Shown here: positions 9,259 through 17,087 of the stretch, piece after piece
Layout of the letters: each line of letters starts with the position of its first letter
Numbering within the stretch: the stretch's first letter is position 1
Assembly: GCF_016132545.1 (NCBI RefSeq)
Contig: NZ_CP066167.1
Coordinates: 1,205,001 to 1,269,000, forward strand
Length of the DNA stretch: 64,000 nt
Reading direction: 5' to 3'
Source: Spongiibacter nanhainus
GTDB taxonomy: Bacteria; Pseudomonadota; Gammaproteobacteria; Pseudomonadales; Spongiibacteraceae
Made by a program: the position numbers and the translations under genes
The notes under the pieces: generated by a model
Told to the model about the DNA's origin: nothing
Seen by the model: the letters and a program-made list of their open reading frames with translations, nothing else
Database searches by the model: none

Positions 9259-9798
9259 TCAAGTAAGACCAAAAAAAGTGGAATACACAGTAGTACCGAC
9301 GTGCATCAACAGAGCCCCTAGGGCTATTGCCGACCCCAAGGGTAAGCCGAAGGTATCCTTTCCACTGGCTCCGCCGGGCGCTTCTAGACAGGCGGGATTG
9401 TGGCTGCAGGGTGCGCCAAGGCGGGGTGCGTTTCCTTCTATGACGCTGCCCGGATGTTGTTGCATATAACGGCAAAACTGCAGCATTAAAGCAACCGCTA
9501 TGGTACCCGCTGCGAAGATGACCAATAGGGTCAGCGGTGGCCATAGGGGCGCTACTGCCACCATTAGCTTTACATCGCCACCGCCTACGACGCCACGTAT
9601 ATATCCAGGGAGGGTGAGGGCGAGTCCGATAAGCAGGTTCAGACCCACCTGCTGCCAGGCCGGCCCACCGAAAAAGCCCGCGTACACCAAGCCTGGAATA
9701 GAGAGAAGGAGCAGCGATGTATTGGTAATCCGCCGCTGCCGCCAATCCCTGGCTCCGATCCACGCCAGTAGCACGAGGCTACACCAGTAGAGCGCCAT
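9259..9798 (-). CDS. tadV: TadV/CpaA prepilin peptidase (A24 family)
   Basis: A 179-residue polytopic membrane aspartic peptidase. The two expected catalytic aspartates are in ARDWRQRRITN (near residue 17) and in the GGGDVKLM motif (near residue 74), the GxGD signature of the family. It lacks the N-terminal methylase domain of full PilD, as usual for CpaA/TadV. It should cleave the Flp and TadE leaders. A strong GGAGG site precedes the ATG. It lies between the flp pilin gene and tadE. Confidence 0.92.
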   Translation of the reverse strand: MALYWCSLVLLAWIGARDWRQRRITNTSLLLLSIPGLVYAGFFGGPAWQQVGLNLLIGLALTLPGYIRGVVGGGDVKLMVAVAPLWPPLTLLVIFAAGTIAVALMLQFCRYMQQHPGSVIEGNAPRLGAPCSHNPACLEAPGGASGKDTFGLPLGSAIALGALLMHVGTTVYSTFFGLT

Positions 9799-9839
9799 AT
9801 AGCCTCCAGGGCAACGCTTCCCTGCTGTTGGTTATGTAG

Positions 9840-10034
9840 TTACTCGAGCTCTGTTTTGATATCGGTAAAGGCTTTACCCATACCAACAGTGGCATCGTTC
9901 GGGTCGCCGATAAGGGCTACAGCGAATACGATAACTGCTACCAGAATTGCAGCCATTACCGCGTATTCAATCGCGCTGACGCCACGCTCGTCATTTTTAA
10001 GTTTTACAATTTGGCTGGTAATAAAGTTTTTCAT
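9840..10034 (-). CDS. flp: Flp major pilin
   Basis: A 64-residue pilin with a basic leader (MKNFITSQIVKLKNDERG), then VSAIEYAVMAAILVAVIVF, which is the Flp motif with the invariant Glu-Tyr pair after the cleavage Gly. The C-terminus is short and polar. An AGAGGA ribosome site supports the start at 10034. It is the first gene of the tad operon, so the operon promoter should lie in 10035-10195, shared with the divergent recX gene. Confidence 0.93.
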   Translation of the reverse strand: MKNFITSQIVKLKNDERGVSAIEYAVMAAILVAVIVFAVALIGDPNDATVGMGKAFTDIKTELE

Positions 10035-10195
10035 GATGCATCCTCTGGGTTTGGGTTTGGTAAATGTTGACCGAACCTCGTGAGATTCCCTCTCGGCCAT
10101 GTGTCTACTTTGGTCGCATGCCGGTTTAAAAAAAATAGGTAGTTGCCCTAAGGGCTTAGCGCATTTCGTGTGACATATTTCGCATTTCCGCAAAA

Positions 10196-10657
10196 ATGAG
10201 CAATAACCACAAAGATAGTGTGGATTTAACCCCTCAAATTCGCCGCGCGGCCATGGATTTGCTGGCTCGGCGGGAGCATTCTCGGCGTGAGCTAGCGACC
10301 AAGCTGGCGCGCCGATTTTGCGAGGAAGACACCCCGGAAGTTTTGGATGGCCTGGAGCGCGACGGTCTGCTCAGTGACCGGCGTTTCTGTGAGTCCTACA
10401 CCAGGATGCGCAGCGAAGCGGGCTTTGGGCCGCTGCGGCTGCGGGCAGAGTTGCGGCAACGGGGGGTGGCCGAGGGCGTCATTGCGGAAGTGTGGGATGA
10501 GCTACCGCTGGATTGGTGGCAGGCTCTCTGTCGTCTTAATGAAAAAAAATACCGGGGCCAAGAATGTGCTGATCGCCGGGATGTGGCCCGCCGTGCCCGC
10601 TTTTTTCAGCAGCGGGGCTTCCCGCCAGACCTGATTGGGGATCTTCTGCATGTGTAA
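10196..10657 (+). CDS. recX: RecX, regulator of RecA
   Basis: A 153-residue protein rich in three-helix repeats: IRRAAMDLLARREHSRRELA, LERDGLLSDRRFCESYTRMR, GPLRLRAELRQRGV, and a last repeat ending QQRGFPPDLIGDLL. RecX binds RecA filaments and damps recombination. recX usually follows recA, but here it is alone and divergent from the flp pilin gene, with no recA in the window. The start lacks a good ribosome site, so an alternative initiation codon cannot be ruled out. Confidence 0.88.
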   Translation: MSNNHKDSVDLTPQIRRAAMDLLARREHSRRELATKLARRFCEEDTPEVLDGLERDGLLSDRRFCESYTRMRSEAGFGPLRLRAELRQRGVAEGVIAEVWDELPLDWWQALCRLNEKKYRGQECADRRDVARRARFFQQRGFPPDLIGDLLHV

Positions 10658-10804
10658 GCGCTAAACTTCGGGTCGCGCTCGCTGTCTCCATAGTGTCAGG
10701 CGTAGAGTGCATCGTTGATTGCTGAGCGTTAAAATTCGCTCTTGCTGCGCTGATGGCCGATTTCAGCGTGCTATTGCGCAAAATTATCAGTTGGAGACAA
10801 GTAT

Positions 10805-11230
10805 ATGAACGTAAAGAAATGGACCTCGTCACTGCTATTGGCTGGTGTCTGCACCATGGGGGCGACTGTCTCCCTGGCTCAGGCGGGAGGTGCCCCGGCT
10901 CAGCGTATGCAGCAGCTGGCTCAGCAGTTGGAGCTCACCGACGCCCAGCAAAAAGAGGTGAATAAACTGATTCAAAACTACGCAGATCGGATTAAGAAGC
11001 TGCAACAATCGACTTTGACCTTGCGCAACGATATGGCGGCTATCGATCTGGCAACACTGTCATTGGACGATATTTCCAAGATGAGCAACCGGGCCGGTAA
11101 AGTGGCTGCAGGAAGCACCGGAGCGGTGCTGAGAACCCAGTACGAGTTTTACAAGCTTCTCACGCCTGAGCAGAAGACGCGCTACGAAAAGTTGAGAGAA
11201 GAGAAAAGAGGGCAGTTGAAGGGCCTGTAA
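10805..11230 (+). CDS. Spy/CpxP-like periplasmic protein
   Basis: A 141-residue exported protein. The signal peptide (MNVKKWTSSLLLAGVCTMGA to about SLAQA) is followed by a mostly helical, charged mature domain containing LELTDAQQKEVNKL and a LTPEQKTRYEKLREEK motif, the LTxxQ type signature of Spy/CpxP proteins. Such proteins act as periplasmic chaperones or stress sensors. The family is inferred from motif and helical layout; the role is not proven. A TTGGAGAC ribosome site fits the start. Confidence 0.65.
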   Translation: MNVKKWTSSLLLAGVCTMGATVSLAQAGGAPAQRMQQLAQQLELTDAQQKEVNKLIQNYADRIKKLQQSTLTLRNDMAAIDLATLSLDDISKMSNRAGKVAAGSTGAVLRTQYEFYKLLTPEQKTRYEKLREEKRGQLKGL

Positions 11231-11262
11231 AGGGCCCTCTTGTAGCCGGGATATGGGGGCTT

Positions 11263-11280
11263 GGGGTGGCACGCCACCCC
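11263..11280. terminator. GC-rich hairpin between convergent genes
   Basis: GGGGTGG and CCACCCC flank a four-base loop in the 71-bp gap between the Spy-like gene and leuA, which converge. A hairpin here would serve both strands. There is no clear T-run on either side, so it is only a possible terminator. Confidence 0.45.
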
Positions 11281-11301
11281 GTGATTGTCCGTCAGGGTCC
11301 C

Positions 11302-13002
11302 CTAGCTTGCCTTGCGCTGGGCGCCGGCCGCCTCGGATTGGGATTGTGCCGCCGCATTGATGACCGCCTGCAGGGAGGCACTGACCACATCCCGATGGGC
11401 CGCCACGCCGACATAGCGGGTGTTGTTAACCGACAGCAGCACATAGGCAATAGCCTGTGACGAGGTGCCGGCATTGAGGGCGTGCTCGCTGTAGTCGAGG
11501 ATTTCCACGTTGTCGCCGTAGTGATCCTGCCAGCCGTTGACCAAGGCGCTAATGGCGCCATTACCCTGTCCAGTCAGCTGAATCTTCTTGCCGCCATAAT
11601 TGAAGTGCAGCTTCAGCATGTCCTGACCGTCGTTTTCGGCGTTGTTTTGGCTGATGGCAAAGTCTTGCATGGCACAGCCATCCACGGGTTTAAGATAGCT
11701 ACTCTCAAACAGCTCCCAGATTTGCTGTGGGCTGACTTCCCCGGAAATGGCTTCTGCTTGGGCCTGGACCTTACGGCTGGCATCAATTTGCATCCAGCGA
11801 GGCAGGTTCAGGCCGTAGTCATTCTCCAATACCCAGGTCACGCCACCTTTGCCTGACTGACTGTTAATGCGAATAACCGCCTCGTAGCTGCGGCCCAGGT
11901 CAGCTGGGTCGATGGGCAGGTAGGCAACCTGCCAATGTTCATCGTCGCCCTGTTTGCTTAAACATTTGCGGATGGCGTCCTGGTGGCTGCCGGAGAATGC
12001 AGTGAACACCAGATCCCCAGCGTAGGGGTGGCGGGGATGCAGAGGAATTTTGGTGCAGTATTCCGCCACGGCGATAATTTCGTCCATACCGGACAGATCC
12101 AACATGGGATCCACACCCTGGCTGTAAAGGTTCATCGCCATGGTGACAATATCCATGTTGCCGGTGCGCTCGCCGTTACCCAGCAGCGTGCCCTCAATAC
12201 GGTCGGCGCCGGCCATCACGCCCAGCTCGGCGGCGGCCACCGCGCAGCCACGGTCGTTGTGGGTGTGAAGCGACACCACGATATCCTCGCGGTGCTTCAC
12301 ATTGCGGCAGAACCACTCCACCTGATCGGCAAAGACATTGGGGCTGGCGCATTCCACTGTAGCGGGCAAGTTAATAATGATGGGGTTGCCGGTGCTCCGC
12401 CATTCCTCAATCACGGCATCACATACCTCGGTGGCATACTCCACTTCGGTGCTACTGAAGCTCTCCGGAGAATACTGGAAGGACCATTGGGTGTTGGGGT
12501 ACTTTTCCGCGTACTCCCTGACCCAGCGGGCGCCCTGGACACCAATGTCCTTAATGCCCGCCTTGTCCATACCGAATACCCGCTCCCGCTGCACCGGGCT
12601 GGTGGAGTTGTACACATGGATGATGGCGCGTTTGGCACCTTCCAGCGCTTCATAGCTGCGAGCAATCAGCTCTTCCCGGGCCTGCACCAGGATTTGCACA
12701 GTGACGTCGTCAGGGATGCGATTGCCGTCAATCAAGGCCCGTACAAAGTCAAAGTCCGGCTGGGAAGCAGAGGGGAAGCCCACCTCAATTTCTTTGAAGC
12801 CCAGCTTTACCAATAGGTCCCACATACGCAATTTTTGCTCGACAGTCATCGGCTCGACCAGTGCCTGGTTGCCGTCGCGCAGGTCGACGGAACACCACTT
12901 GGGAGCGCTGTCGATGGTGTTGTTGGGCCATTGACGGTCACTCAGGGCGACGGTCGGGGTGGCCTTGTATTTGCGGTGGTTAAATCCTTTGGCAAAGCTC
13001 AT
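11302..13002 (-). CDS. leuA: 2-isopropylmalate synthase
   Basis: A 566-residue protein matching the long LeuA form found in pseudomonads and relatives. It catalyses the first step of leucine synthesis from 2-oxoisovalerate and acetyl-CoA. Visible are the HMGL-like barrel motif APKWCSVDLRDGNQAL, the metal-binding HTHNDRGCAVAAAELGVMAG segment and GTLLGNGERTGNMD. The C-terminal third is the leucine-sensing regulatory domain (SSQAIAYVLLSVNNTRYVGV). The ATG overlaps the stop of a small upstream reading frame by ATGA, which may bear on regulation. Confidence 0.96.
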   Translation of the reverse strand: MSFAKGFNHRKYKATPTVALSDRQWPNNTIDSAPKWCSVDLRDGNQALVEPMTVEQKLRMWDLLVKLGFKEIEVGFPSASQPDFDFVRALIDGNRIPDDVTVQILVQAREELIARSYEALEGAKRAIIHVYNSTSPVQRERVFGMDKAGIKDIGVQGARWVREYAEKYPNTQWSFQYSPESFSSTEVEYATEVCDAVIEEWRSTGNPIIINLPATVECASPNVFADQVEWFCRNVKHREDIVVSLHTHNDRGCAVAAAELGVMAGADRIEGTLLGNGERTGNMDIVTMAMNLYSQGVDPMLDLSGMDEIIAVAEYCTKIPLHPRHPYAGDLVFTAFSGSHQDAIRKCLSKQGDDEHWQVAYLPIDPADLGRSYEAVIRINSQSGKGGVTWVLENDYGLNLPRWMQIDASRKVQAQAEAISGEVSPQQIWELFESSYLKPVDGCAMQDFAISQNNAENDGQDMLKLHFNYGGKKIQLTGQGNGAISALVNGWQDHYGDNVEILDYSEHALNAGTSSQAIAYVLLSVNNTRYVGVAAHRDVVSASLQAVINAAAQSQSEAAGAQRKAS

Positions 13003-13163
13003 TGTCTTGTCCTGTGGGTATCAAAGTTGGCAGTAATCTGGCTCAGTGCTGGATCTTCAGCGTTGTTGCCTACCGGCGGGCCGGGGTGGCGGCCCGCCAG
13101 GCTCGCCAGCGGGAGGCGGGGTTGTGCCAGCGCTGGGAGCGAGTTCTGGAGGGGTAGCTCCAT
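12999..13163 (-). CDS. Possible leucine-rich leader ORF upstream of leuA
   Basis: A 54-codon frame starting at an ATG (MELPLQNSLPALAQPRLPLA) with eight leucines in its first 23 residues. Its TGA overlaps the leuA ATG by four bases. Within it lies a strong hairpin, GGCGGGCC and GGCCCGCC around an eight-base loop. This layout could serve attenuation or translational coupling by leucine supply. Against it, no Shine-Dalgarno is seen and the C-terminal half is not leucine-rich, so it may be chance. Confidence 0.3.
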   Translation of the reverse strand: MELPLQNSLPALAQPRLPLASLAGRHPGPPVGNNAEDPALSQITANFDTHRTRQ

Positions 13164-13300
13164 GTTGCACAGTGTAAACAAAGCTCAGGCGCAGAGGATT
13201 GCGATGTTTTGGTTTTTTTCGGTCTAAAAGGCGAGATGTGCTAATAAATTGTTAAATAGTGGTATAAAATTCTAATTTAGACTTTTTGTGAGAATTAATC

Positions 13301-13765
13301 ATGAATCTGGATCGCTACGATAAGCAGATTCTCGAAGTTCTGCAAGACAATGGTCGGCTTAGTAACCAGGAGTTGGCGGACCGCATTGGTTTGTCGCCTT
13401 CCCCCTGTCTCCGGCGGGTGCGGCGCCTGGAGGAGTCCGGATTGATTCGGGCATACCGCGCACTGCTAGAGGCGCGGTCGCTGGGTTTGAACCTGATGGC
13501 CTTTATCCAAATCAGTATGGACCGCCATACCCCTGAGCGCTTTGCCAACTTTGAAAAGCACGTGGCAGCTTGTCCTGAAATTCTGGAATGTCATCTGATT
13601 ACCGGCCAGGATGCGGATTATTTGCTCAAGGTTATCGTGGCAGACATGGACGCGTTTCAGTCGCTGTTGTTGGAGAGAATTACTCGAATTGAAGGGGTCA
13701 CCGGCGTACACTCAAGCTTTGTAATGAAATCTCCAGTAAACAAAACGGCGCTGCCTATACTATAG
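13301..13765 (+). CDS. Lrp/AsnC-family transcriptional regulator
   Basis: A 154-residue protein with an N-terminal helix-turn-helix (LSNQELADRIGLSPSPCLRR, then VRRLEESGLI) and a C-terminal RAM ligand domain ending in GVTGVHSSFVMKSPV. These regulators respond to amino acids such as leucine. It is divergent from leuA across a 298-bp gap, so regulation of leuA is possible but not shown. An AT-rich stretch with TATAAAAT before the gene is a likely -10. Confidence 0.85.
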   Translation: MNLDRYDKQILEVLQDNGRLSNQELADRIGLSPSPCLRRVRRLEESGLIRAYRALLEARSLGLNLMAFIQISMDRHTPERFANFEKHVAACPEILECHLITGQDADYLLKVIVADMDAFQSLLLERITRIEGVTGVHSSFVMKSPVNKTALPIL

Positions 13766-13817
13766 TGCTGGTGCACGCTTAACCTGCTGATTTTTAATGA
13801 AAAGAGAGGGAAGGGGA

Positions 13818-14183
13818 ATGGAGCGAATTCGAGTGGCCCATATCGACGATGTTCGTGAAGGGGAGTTTGTCAAAGTAAACACCCACGGCCGAAAAGTATT
13901 GCTGACCAAGGTTAACGGCCAGTTTGCCGCGTTGGAGAACCGCTGTCCCCACCTCGGGCTGCCATTGGGCAGAGGCAAAATCTGTGACGGTATGGTGACC
14001 TGCCCTTTCCACGGTTCCAGTTTCGATTTGTTGACCGGCGAGAATATCGACTGGACCAAAAAATTGCTGGGTGTGCCGGTCCCAGGCTGGACCCAGAAAA
14101 TGATTGCTTTGGGTAAGCCGCCCCAAGCTGTAGAGACCTTCCCGATTGAATGCGAAGGCGAAGACGTTTTTATCAAGCTGTAA
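13818..14183 (+). CDS. Rieske [2Fe-2S] ferredoxin-like protein
   Basis: A 121-residue soluble Rieske protein. The two cluster-binding motifs are present: CPHLGLPLGRG and CPFHGSSFD (Cys-X-His and Cys-X-X-His). There is no membrane anchor or signal peptide, so it is not the bc1 subunit; it resembles ferredoxin components of oxygenases or nitrite-reductase small-subunit types. The start at 13818 has a purine-rich AGAGGGAAGG site; an ATG at 13797 lacks one. The neighbours do not identify a partner enzyme. Confidence 0.8.
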   Translation: MERIRVAHIDDVREGEFVKVNTHGRKVLLTKVNGQFAALENRCPHLGLPLGRGKICDGMVTCPFHGSSFDLLTGENIDWTKKLLGVPVPGWTQKMIALGKPPQAVETFPIECEGEDVFIKL

Positions 14184-14193
14184 CGCATGATTC

Positions 14194-14226
14194 CCCGAGA
14201 TAAGCCCGAGATAAGCTCGAGATAAG
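14194..14226. repeat. Three 11-bp tandem repeats
   Basis: CCCGAGATAAG, CCCGAGATAAG and CTCGAGATAAG follow one another directly between the Rieske gene stop and the DUF2721 start, ending 11 bp before the ATG. They lie just upstream of the ribosome-binding region. Slippage or a regulatory function are both possible. Confidence 0.8.
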
Positions 14227-14237
14227 AAAGGACCTCC

Positions 14238-14675
14238 ATGACAACTGAACTCGGTGTGGTTCCCATCACCAATGCGATTCAGCAGGCCGTTGCGCCGGTC
14301 TTTCTGCTTGCCGGTATCGGCGCCATCCTCAATGTGCTGGCAACGCGTCTGGCCCGCATTGTGGACCGCTCCCGTGAGCTTCACGCCCGGCGGGAAAACG
14401 TCAAGGCGGAGAGGCAGCTGCAGATCGACTGGGAGCTGGGCATACTGGCCAAGCGTGGCAGAGTCGTGCATCGGGCTATCGGTTTCGCCACAGTGGCAGC
14501 GCTGTTTGTTTGCTTGGTCATTGCCATCCTGTTCATCAGTGCGGTGGCCGATTGGCACAGTGGTATGGTGGTGGCGGCGCTCTTCGTACTCGCCATGGTC
14601 TCGCTGATCACCGCCCTGGCGGGCTTCCTTCGGGAGATTCAGCTGGCGACCCGTGTCATGCTTAGTGGGCCATGA
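14238..14675 (+). CDS. DUF2721 membrane protein
   Basis: A 145-residue protein with three predicted membrane segments: residues about 17-37 (VAPVFLLAGIGAILNVLA), 80-103 (IGFATVAALFVCLVIAILFI) and 110-133. Between the first two is a basic amphipathic stretch (RLARIVDRSRELHARRENVK) typical of DUF2721 proteins. The function is unknown. The start is preceded by AAAGGA. Confidence 0.75.
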   Translation: MTTELGVVPITNAIQQAVAPVFLLAGIGAILNVLATRLARIVDRSRELHARRENVKAERQLQIDWELGILAKRGRVVHRAIGFATVAALFVCLVIAILFISAVADWHSGMVVAALFVLAMVSLITALAGFLREIQLATRVMLSGP

Positions 14676-14785
14676 GTACTCTATAGCCAGCATTGAGCAG
14701 CCTTGATTCCCCTCTGCAACGGACACCAACAACGATTCGGGCAAATGCCCTGCACAGCGAGATATTACTTGTTGGAGCCAAAATT

Positions 14786-16066
14786 ATGACTATGCGTATT
14801 GTTATTGTCGGTGGTGGCGCTGGCGGCTTACCGCTTGCCACCTATCTAGGGCGTAGTCTAGGTAAAAAGGGCCGGGCCCACATCAGCTTGGTGGACAGCA
14901 GCGCCAGCCATATTTGGAAGCCCCGTTACCATGAAGTAGCGACCGGCGCGATCGACGCCGATTTGGACGCGGTGGACTATCGAGCCCACGCTTACCAGAA
15001 TCACTATCACTTTTTTCTCGGAGCAATGTCGGGCGTTGACCGCAAACAGCGACAATTGATCCTTGCCGCCCATACCGACAAGGAGGGTAAGCAAATACTG
15101 CCAGAGCGGCGCTTGGACTATGACTACCTAGTGTTGGCGATTGGCAGTGTCGGTAACGATTTTGGGATACCGGGTGTTAAAGAACACTGCTTTTTTCTCG
15201 ATACCCGTCAGCAGGCCGACCGTTTTCATGACACCTTTCTCAACTATTGCCTGCAAGCCAACTACGAAGACAAGCCTATCTCCATTGCAATTGTGGGGGG
15301 CGGTGCCACAGGTGTCGAGCTGGCCGCCGAATTACACCACGCCGTATCCCTGCTCAAGCAGTACGGTCATGACAACTTGGATCGCAAGCGCTTGAACGTG
15401 CAACTGCTTGAAGCGGGTCCACGATTATTGCCGGCCCTCAAGGAAACCTTGGCGGCCAATGCTCAGCAAGAGCTGGAACGCATGGGGGTGGAAGTCAAAG
15501 TATCGACTATGGTCAAAGAGGTGCATCACGGATACATGGTGACCGAAGATGGTAGTCTGGTTGAGGCAGGGTTACAGGTCTGGGCGGCGGGAATCAAGGC
15601 GCCGCCATTACTGGCTGATCTGGATTTGGAAACGACCCGCGGCAACCTGTTGAAGGTAAATTCCACCCTGCAAACCAGCGACCCGCATATCTATGCTATG
15701 GGGGATTGCTGTGCCTGTCCGCTGGGAGAGGATCGCATTGTTCCGCCACGGGCTCAGTCGGCTCAACAGCAAGCGCAACACTTGGCAAAGACCTTTCGCC
15801 GCTTACAGGTTGGAGAAACGCCAAAAGCATTTCAGTACCGGGATCGTGGCTCTTTGGTATCGCTGTCCAGCTACTCTGCTCTGGGGCAGCTAATGGGTAG
15901 CCTGCGGGGTGGAAACTTTTTTGTAGAGGGATGGCTGGCGCGGATGATGTACGTCAGCCTTTATCGCATGCATCAAGCGGCACTGTACGGTTGGCCGCGA
16001 ACGCTGATGTTGTTGCTGGCGGGCCGGTTTAACCGATTGTTGCGGCCGCGTTTGAAGCTGCATTGA
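14786..16066 (+). CDS. ndh: Type II NADH dehydrogenase (NDH-2)
   Basis: A 426-residue FAD protein that moves electrons from NADH to quinone without proton pumping. It has an N-terminal FAD-binding Rossmann motif (IVIVGGGAGGLPLATYL), an NADH-binding motif (IAIVGGGATGVELAAELHHA), and the second FAD motif YAMGDCC. The C-terminus is hydrophobic and basic, consistent with peripheral membrane binding. The ATG at 14786 is preceded by TTGGAG and places the Rossmann fold at the N-terminus; longer readings add a non-homologous lead. Confidence 0.88.
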   Translation: MTMRIVIVGGGAGGLPLATYLGRSLGKKGRAHISLVDSSASHIWKPRYHEVATGAIDADLDAVDYRAHAYQNHYHFFLGAMSGVDRKQRQLILAAHTDKEGKQILPERRLDYDYLVLAIGSVGNDFGIPGVKEHCFFLDTRQQADRFHDTFLNYCLQANYEDKPISIAIVGGGATGVELAAELHHAVSLLKQYGHDNLDRKRLNVQLLEAGPRLLPALKETLAANAQQELERMGVEVKVSTMVKEVHHGYMVTEDGSLVEAGLQVWAAGIKAPPLLADLDLETTRGNLLKVNSTLQTSDPHIYAMGDCCACPLGEDRIVPPRAQSAQQQAQHLAKTFRRLQVGETPKAFQYRDRGSLVSLSSYSALGQLMGSLRGGNFFVEGWLARMMYVSLYRMHQAALYGWPRTLMLLLAGRFNRLLRPRLKLH

Positions 16067-16069
16067 GTT

Positions 16070-16837
16070 TTAGTGATGATGGGCGGTAGCGACTGGACCC
16101 AGGTCTAGCAGTGGCAAAATAGCCAGGGCAATGAGTAGCCCGGCAAACAGCAGGCGATAACCTGGACGCCGCAATGCCGATTTGAAACTGCCACTGATGC
16201 CGCCGATACCCAGCATTGACGGTGCAGTGCCGAGACCAAAGCAGGCCATTAAGGCAGCTGAATGCAGTGGGTTGGCGCTTAGTGCCGCCCAAGCCAGGGC
16301 GCTGTAAATCATCCCGCAGGGCATCAATCCCCATAGCCCGCCAATGGCAAGCGCTTTGCCGTTGCTGTCTACCGGCAACAGGTGACGACTGACCGGCCGC
16401 AGTCGGGCCCAGATGGTCGCGCCCATCTTTTCCAGGCGCCTGGATAGTCCACCCCAGCCCGCGATGGATAGCGCCATAATGATCAGCATGCCGCTGGCCG
16501 ACCAGCGTAAAATACGGCCTATGTGTGGTAGCGCTGATTCTGCAGCGTTGCCAAACAACTGCACCCCAGTGGCTAACAGCGCTCCCAGCATGGCATAGCT
16601 AGTGATTCTGCCCACCTGAAAAAGCAGGCTGTAGTGAATGCCGTGACCGATGTTGCTAGTTATCATTGACGCCCTTGCAGAGGTAGCAGCGACGCCACCT
16701 GAGGGGGCGCTGGTGCGCTGAGCCTGGGTAGAGGCCCCTAATAGCCCGGCGATGCCGCCGCACATTCCAACGCAGTGTGGACTGCCGGCCAAGCCCAGCA
16801 TAAAAGCAGCAGAAAAACTCAGCACTTCAGGCATCAT
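16070..16837 (-). CDS. SafE-type sulfite exporter TauE/SafE family protein
   Basis: A 255-residue polytopic membrane protein. The early motif SPHCVGMCGG, with its two cysteines in a membrane helix, marks the SafE/TauE group that is often encoded next to ccoS in gammaproteobacteria. A link to copper handling or cbb3 oxidase maturation is suggested by that context rather than proven. The start overlaps the ccoS stop by 11 bp, so it is the last gene of the ccoGHIS operon. It ends four bases from the convergent ndh stop. Confidence 0.82.
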   Translation of the reverse strand: MMPEVLSFSAAFMLGLAGSPHCVGMCGGIAGLLGASTQAQRTSAPSGGVAATSARASMITSNIGHGIHYSLLFQVGRITSYAMLGALLATGVQLFGNAAESALPHIGRILRWSASGMLIIMALSIAGWGGLSRRLEKMGATIWARLRPVSRHLLPVDSNGKALAIGGLWGLMPCGMIYSALAWAALSANPLHSAALMACFGLGTAPSMLGIGGISGSFKSALRRPGYRLLFAGLLIALAILPLLDLGPVATAHHH

Positions 16838-17087
16838 GGCGCTGATGCTCCTGCTGTGGCGTTTGCTCCCGGCGTGGCGGTTGCTCCTGGTGTGGCGACG
16901 ACACCAGCGGTTCGGCGTTCTCGGATCGTGTTTGGGTGTTGAGCTTCCGCTTGGTATCGAACAGGATTCGCTGTCCCTCCCGATCCAGGTCCTGGTATTG
17001 CTTATCGCTGACAGCCCACCAGAACAGGCCGGCGGCAATGCCGAAAAACAGTAGGGCGATAGGCAGCAATATGGCCAGACTATCCAT
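16827..17087 (-). CDS. ccoS: CcoS, cbb3 oxidase maturation protein
   Basis: An 86-residue protein with one N-terminal membrane helix (LAILLPIALLFFGIAAGLFW) and the CcoS signature WAVSDKQYQDLDREGQRILF. CcoS is needed to insert cofactors in the cbb3 oxidase. The tail is unusually long and rich in Gln, Pro and His (QEQPPRREQTPQQEHQRHDA), which might bind metal. The start has a GGAGT site and overlaps the ccoI stop by eight bases. Confidence 0.9.
   Translation of the reverse strand: MDSLAILLPIALLFFGIAAGLFWWAVSDKQYQDLDREGQRILFDTKRKLNTQTRSENAEPLVSSPHQEQPPRREQTPQQEHQRHDA

Noticed and set aside
10035-10195. Sigma-54 promoter for the tad operon
   Set aside because: I looked for TGGC-N8-TTGC on the minus strand and found no convincing match.
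11983-12816. A 277-codon open frame on the plus strand inside leuA
   Set aside because: It is antisense to a clearly conserved leuA; its product shows no family motif and reflects codon bias of the opposite strand.
13818-14183. Rieske subunit of cytochrome bc1
   Set aside because: No membrane anchor and no petB/petC neighbours; it is a short soluble type.
13794-14744. A 316-codon frame on the minus strand over the Rieske and DUF2721 genes
   Set aside because: It lies antisense to two genes with recognisable domains and has no ribosome site or known motif.
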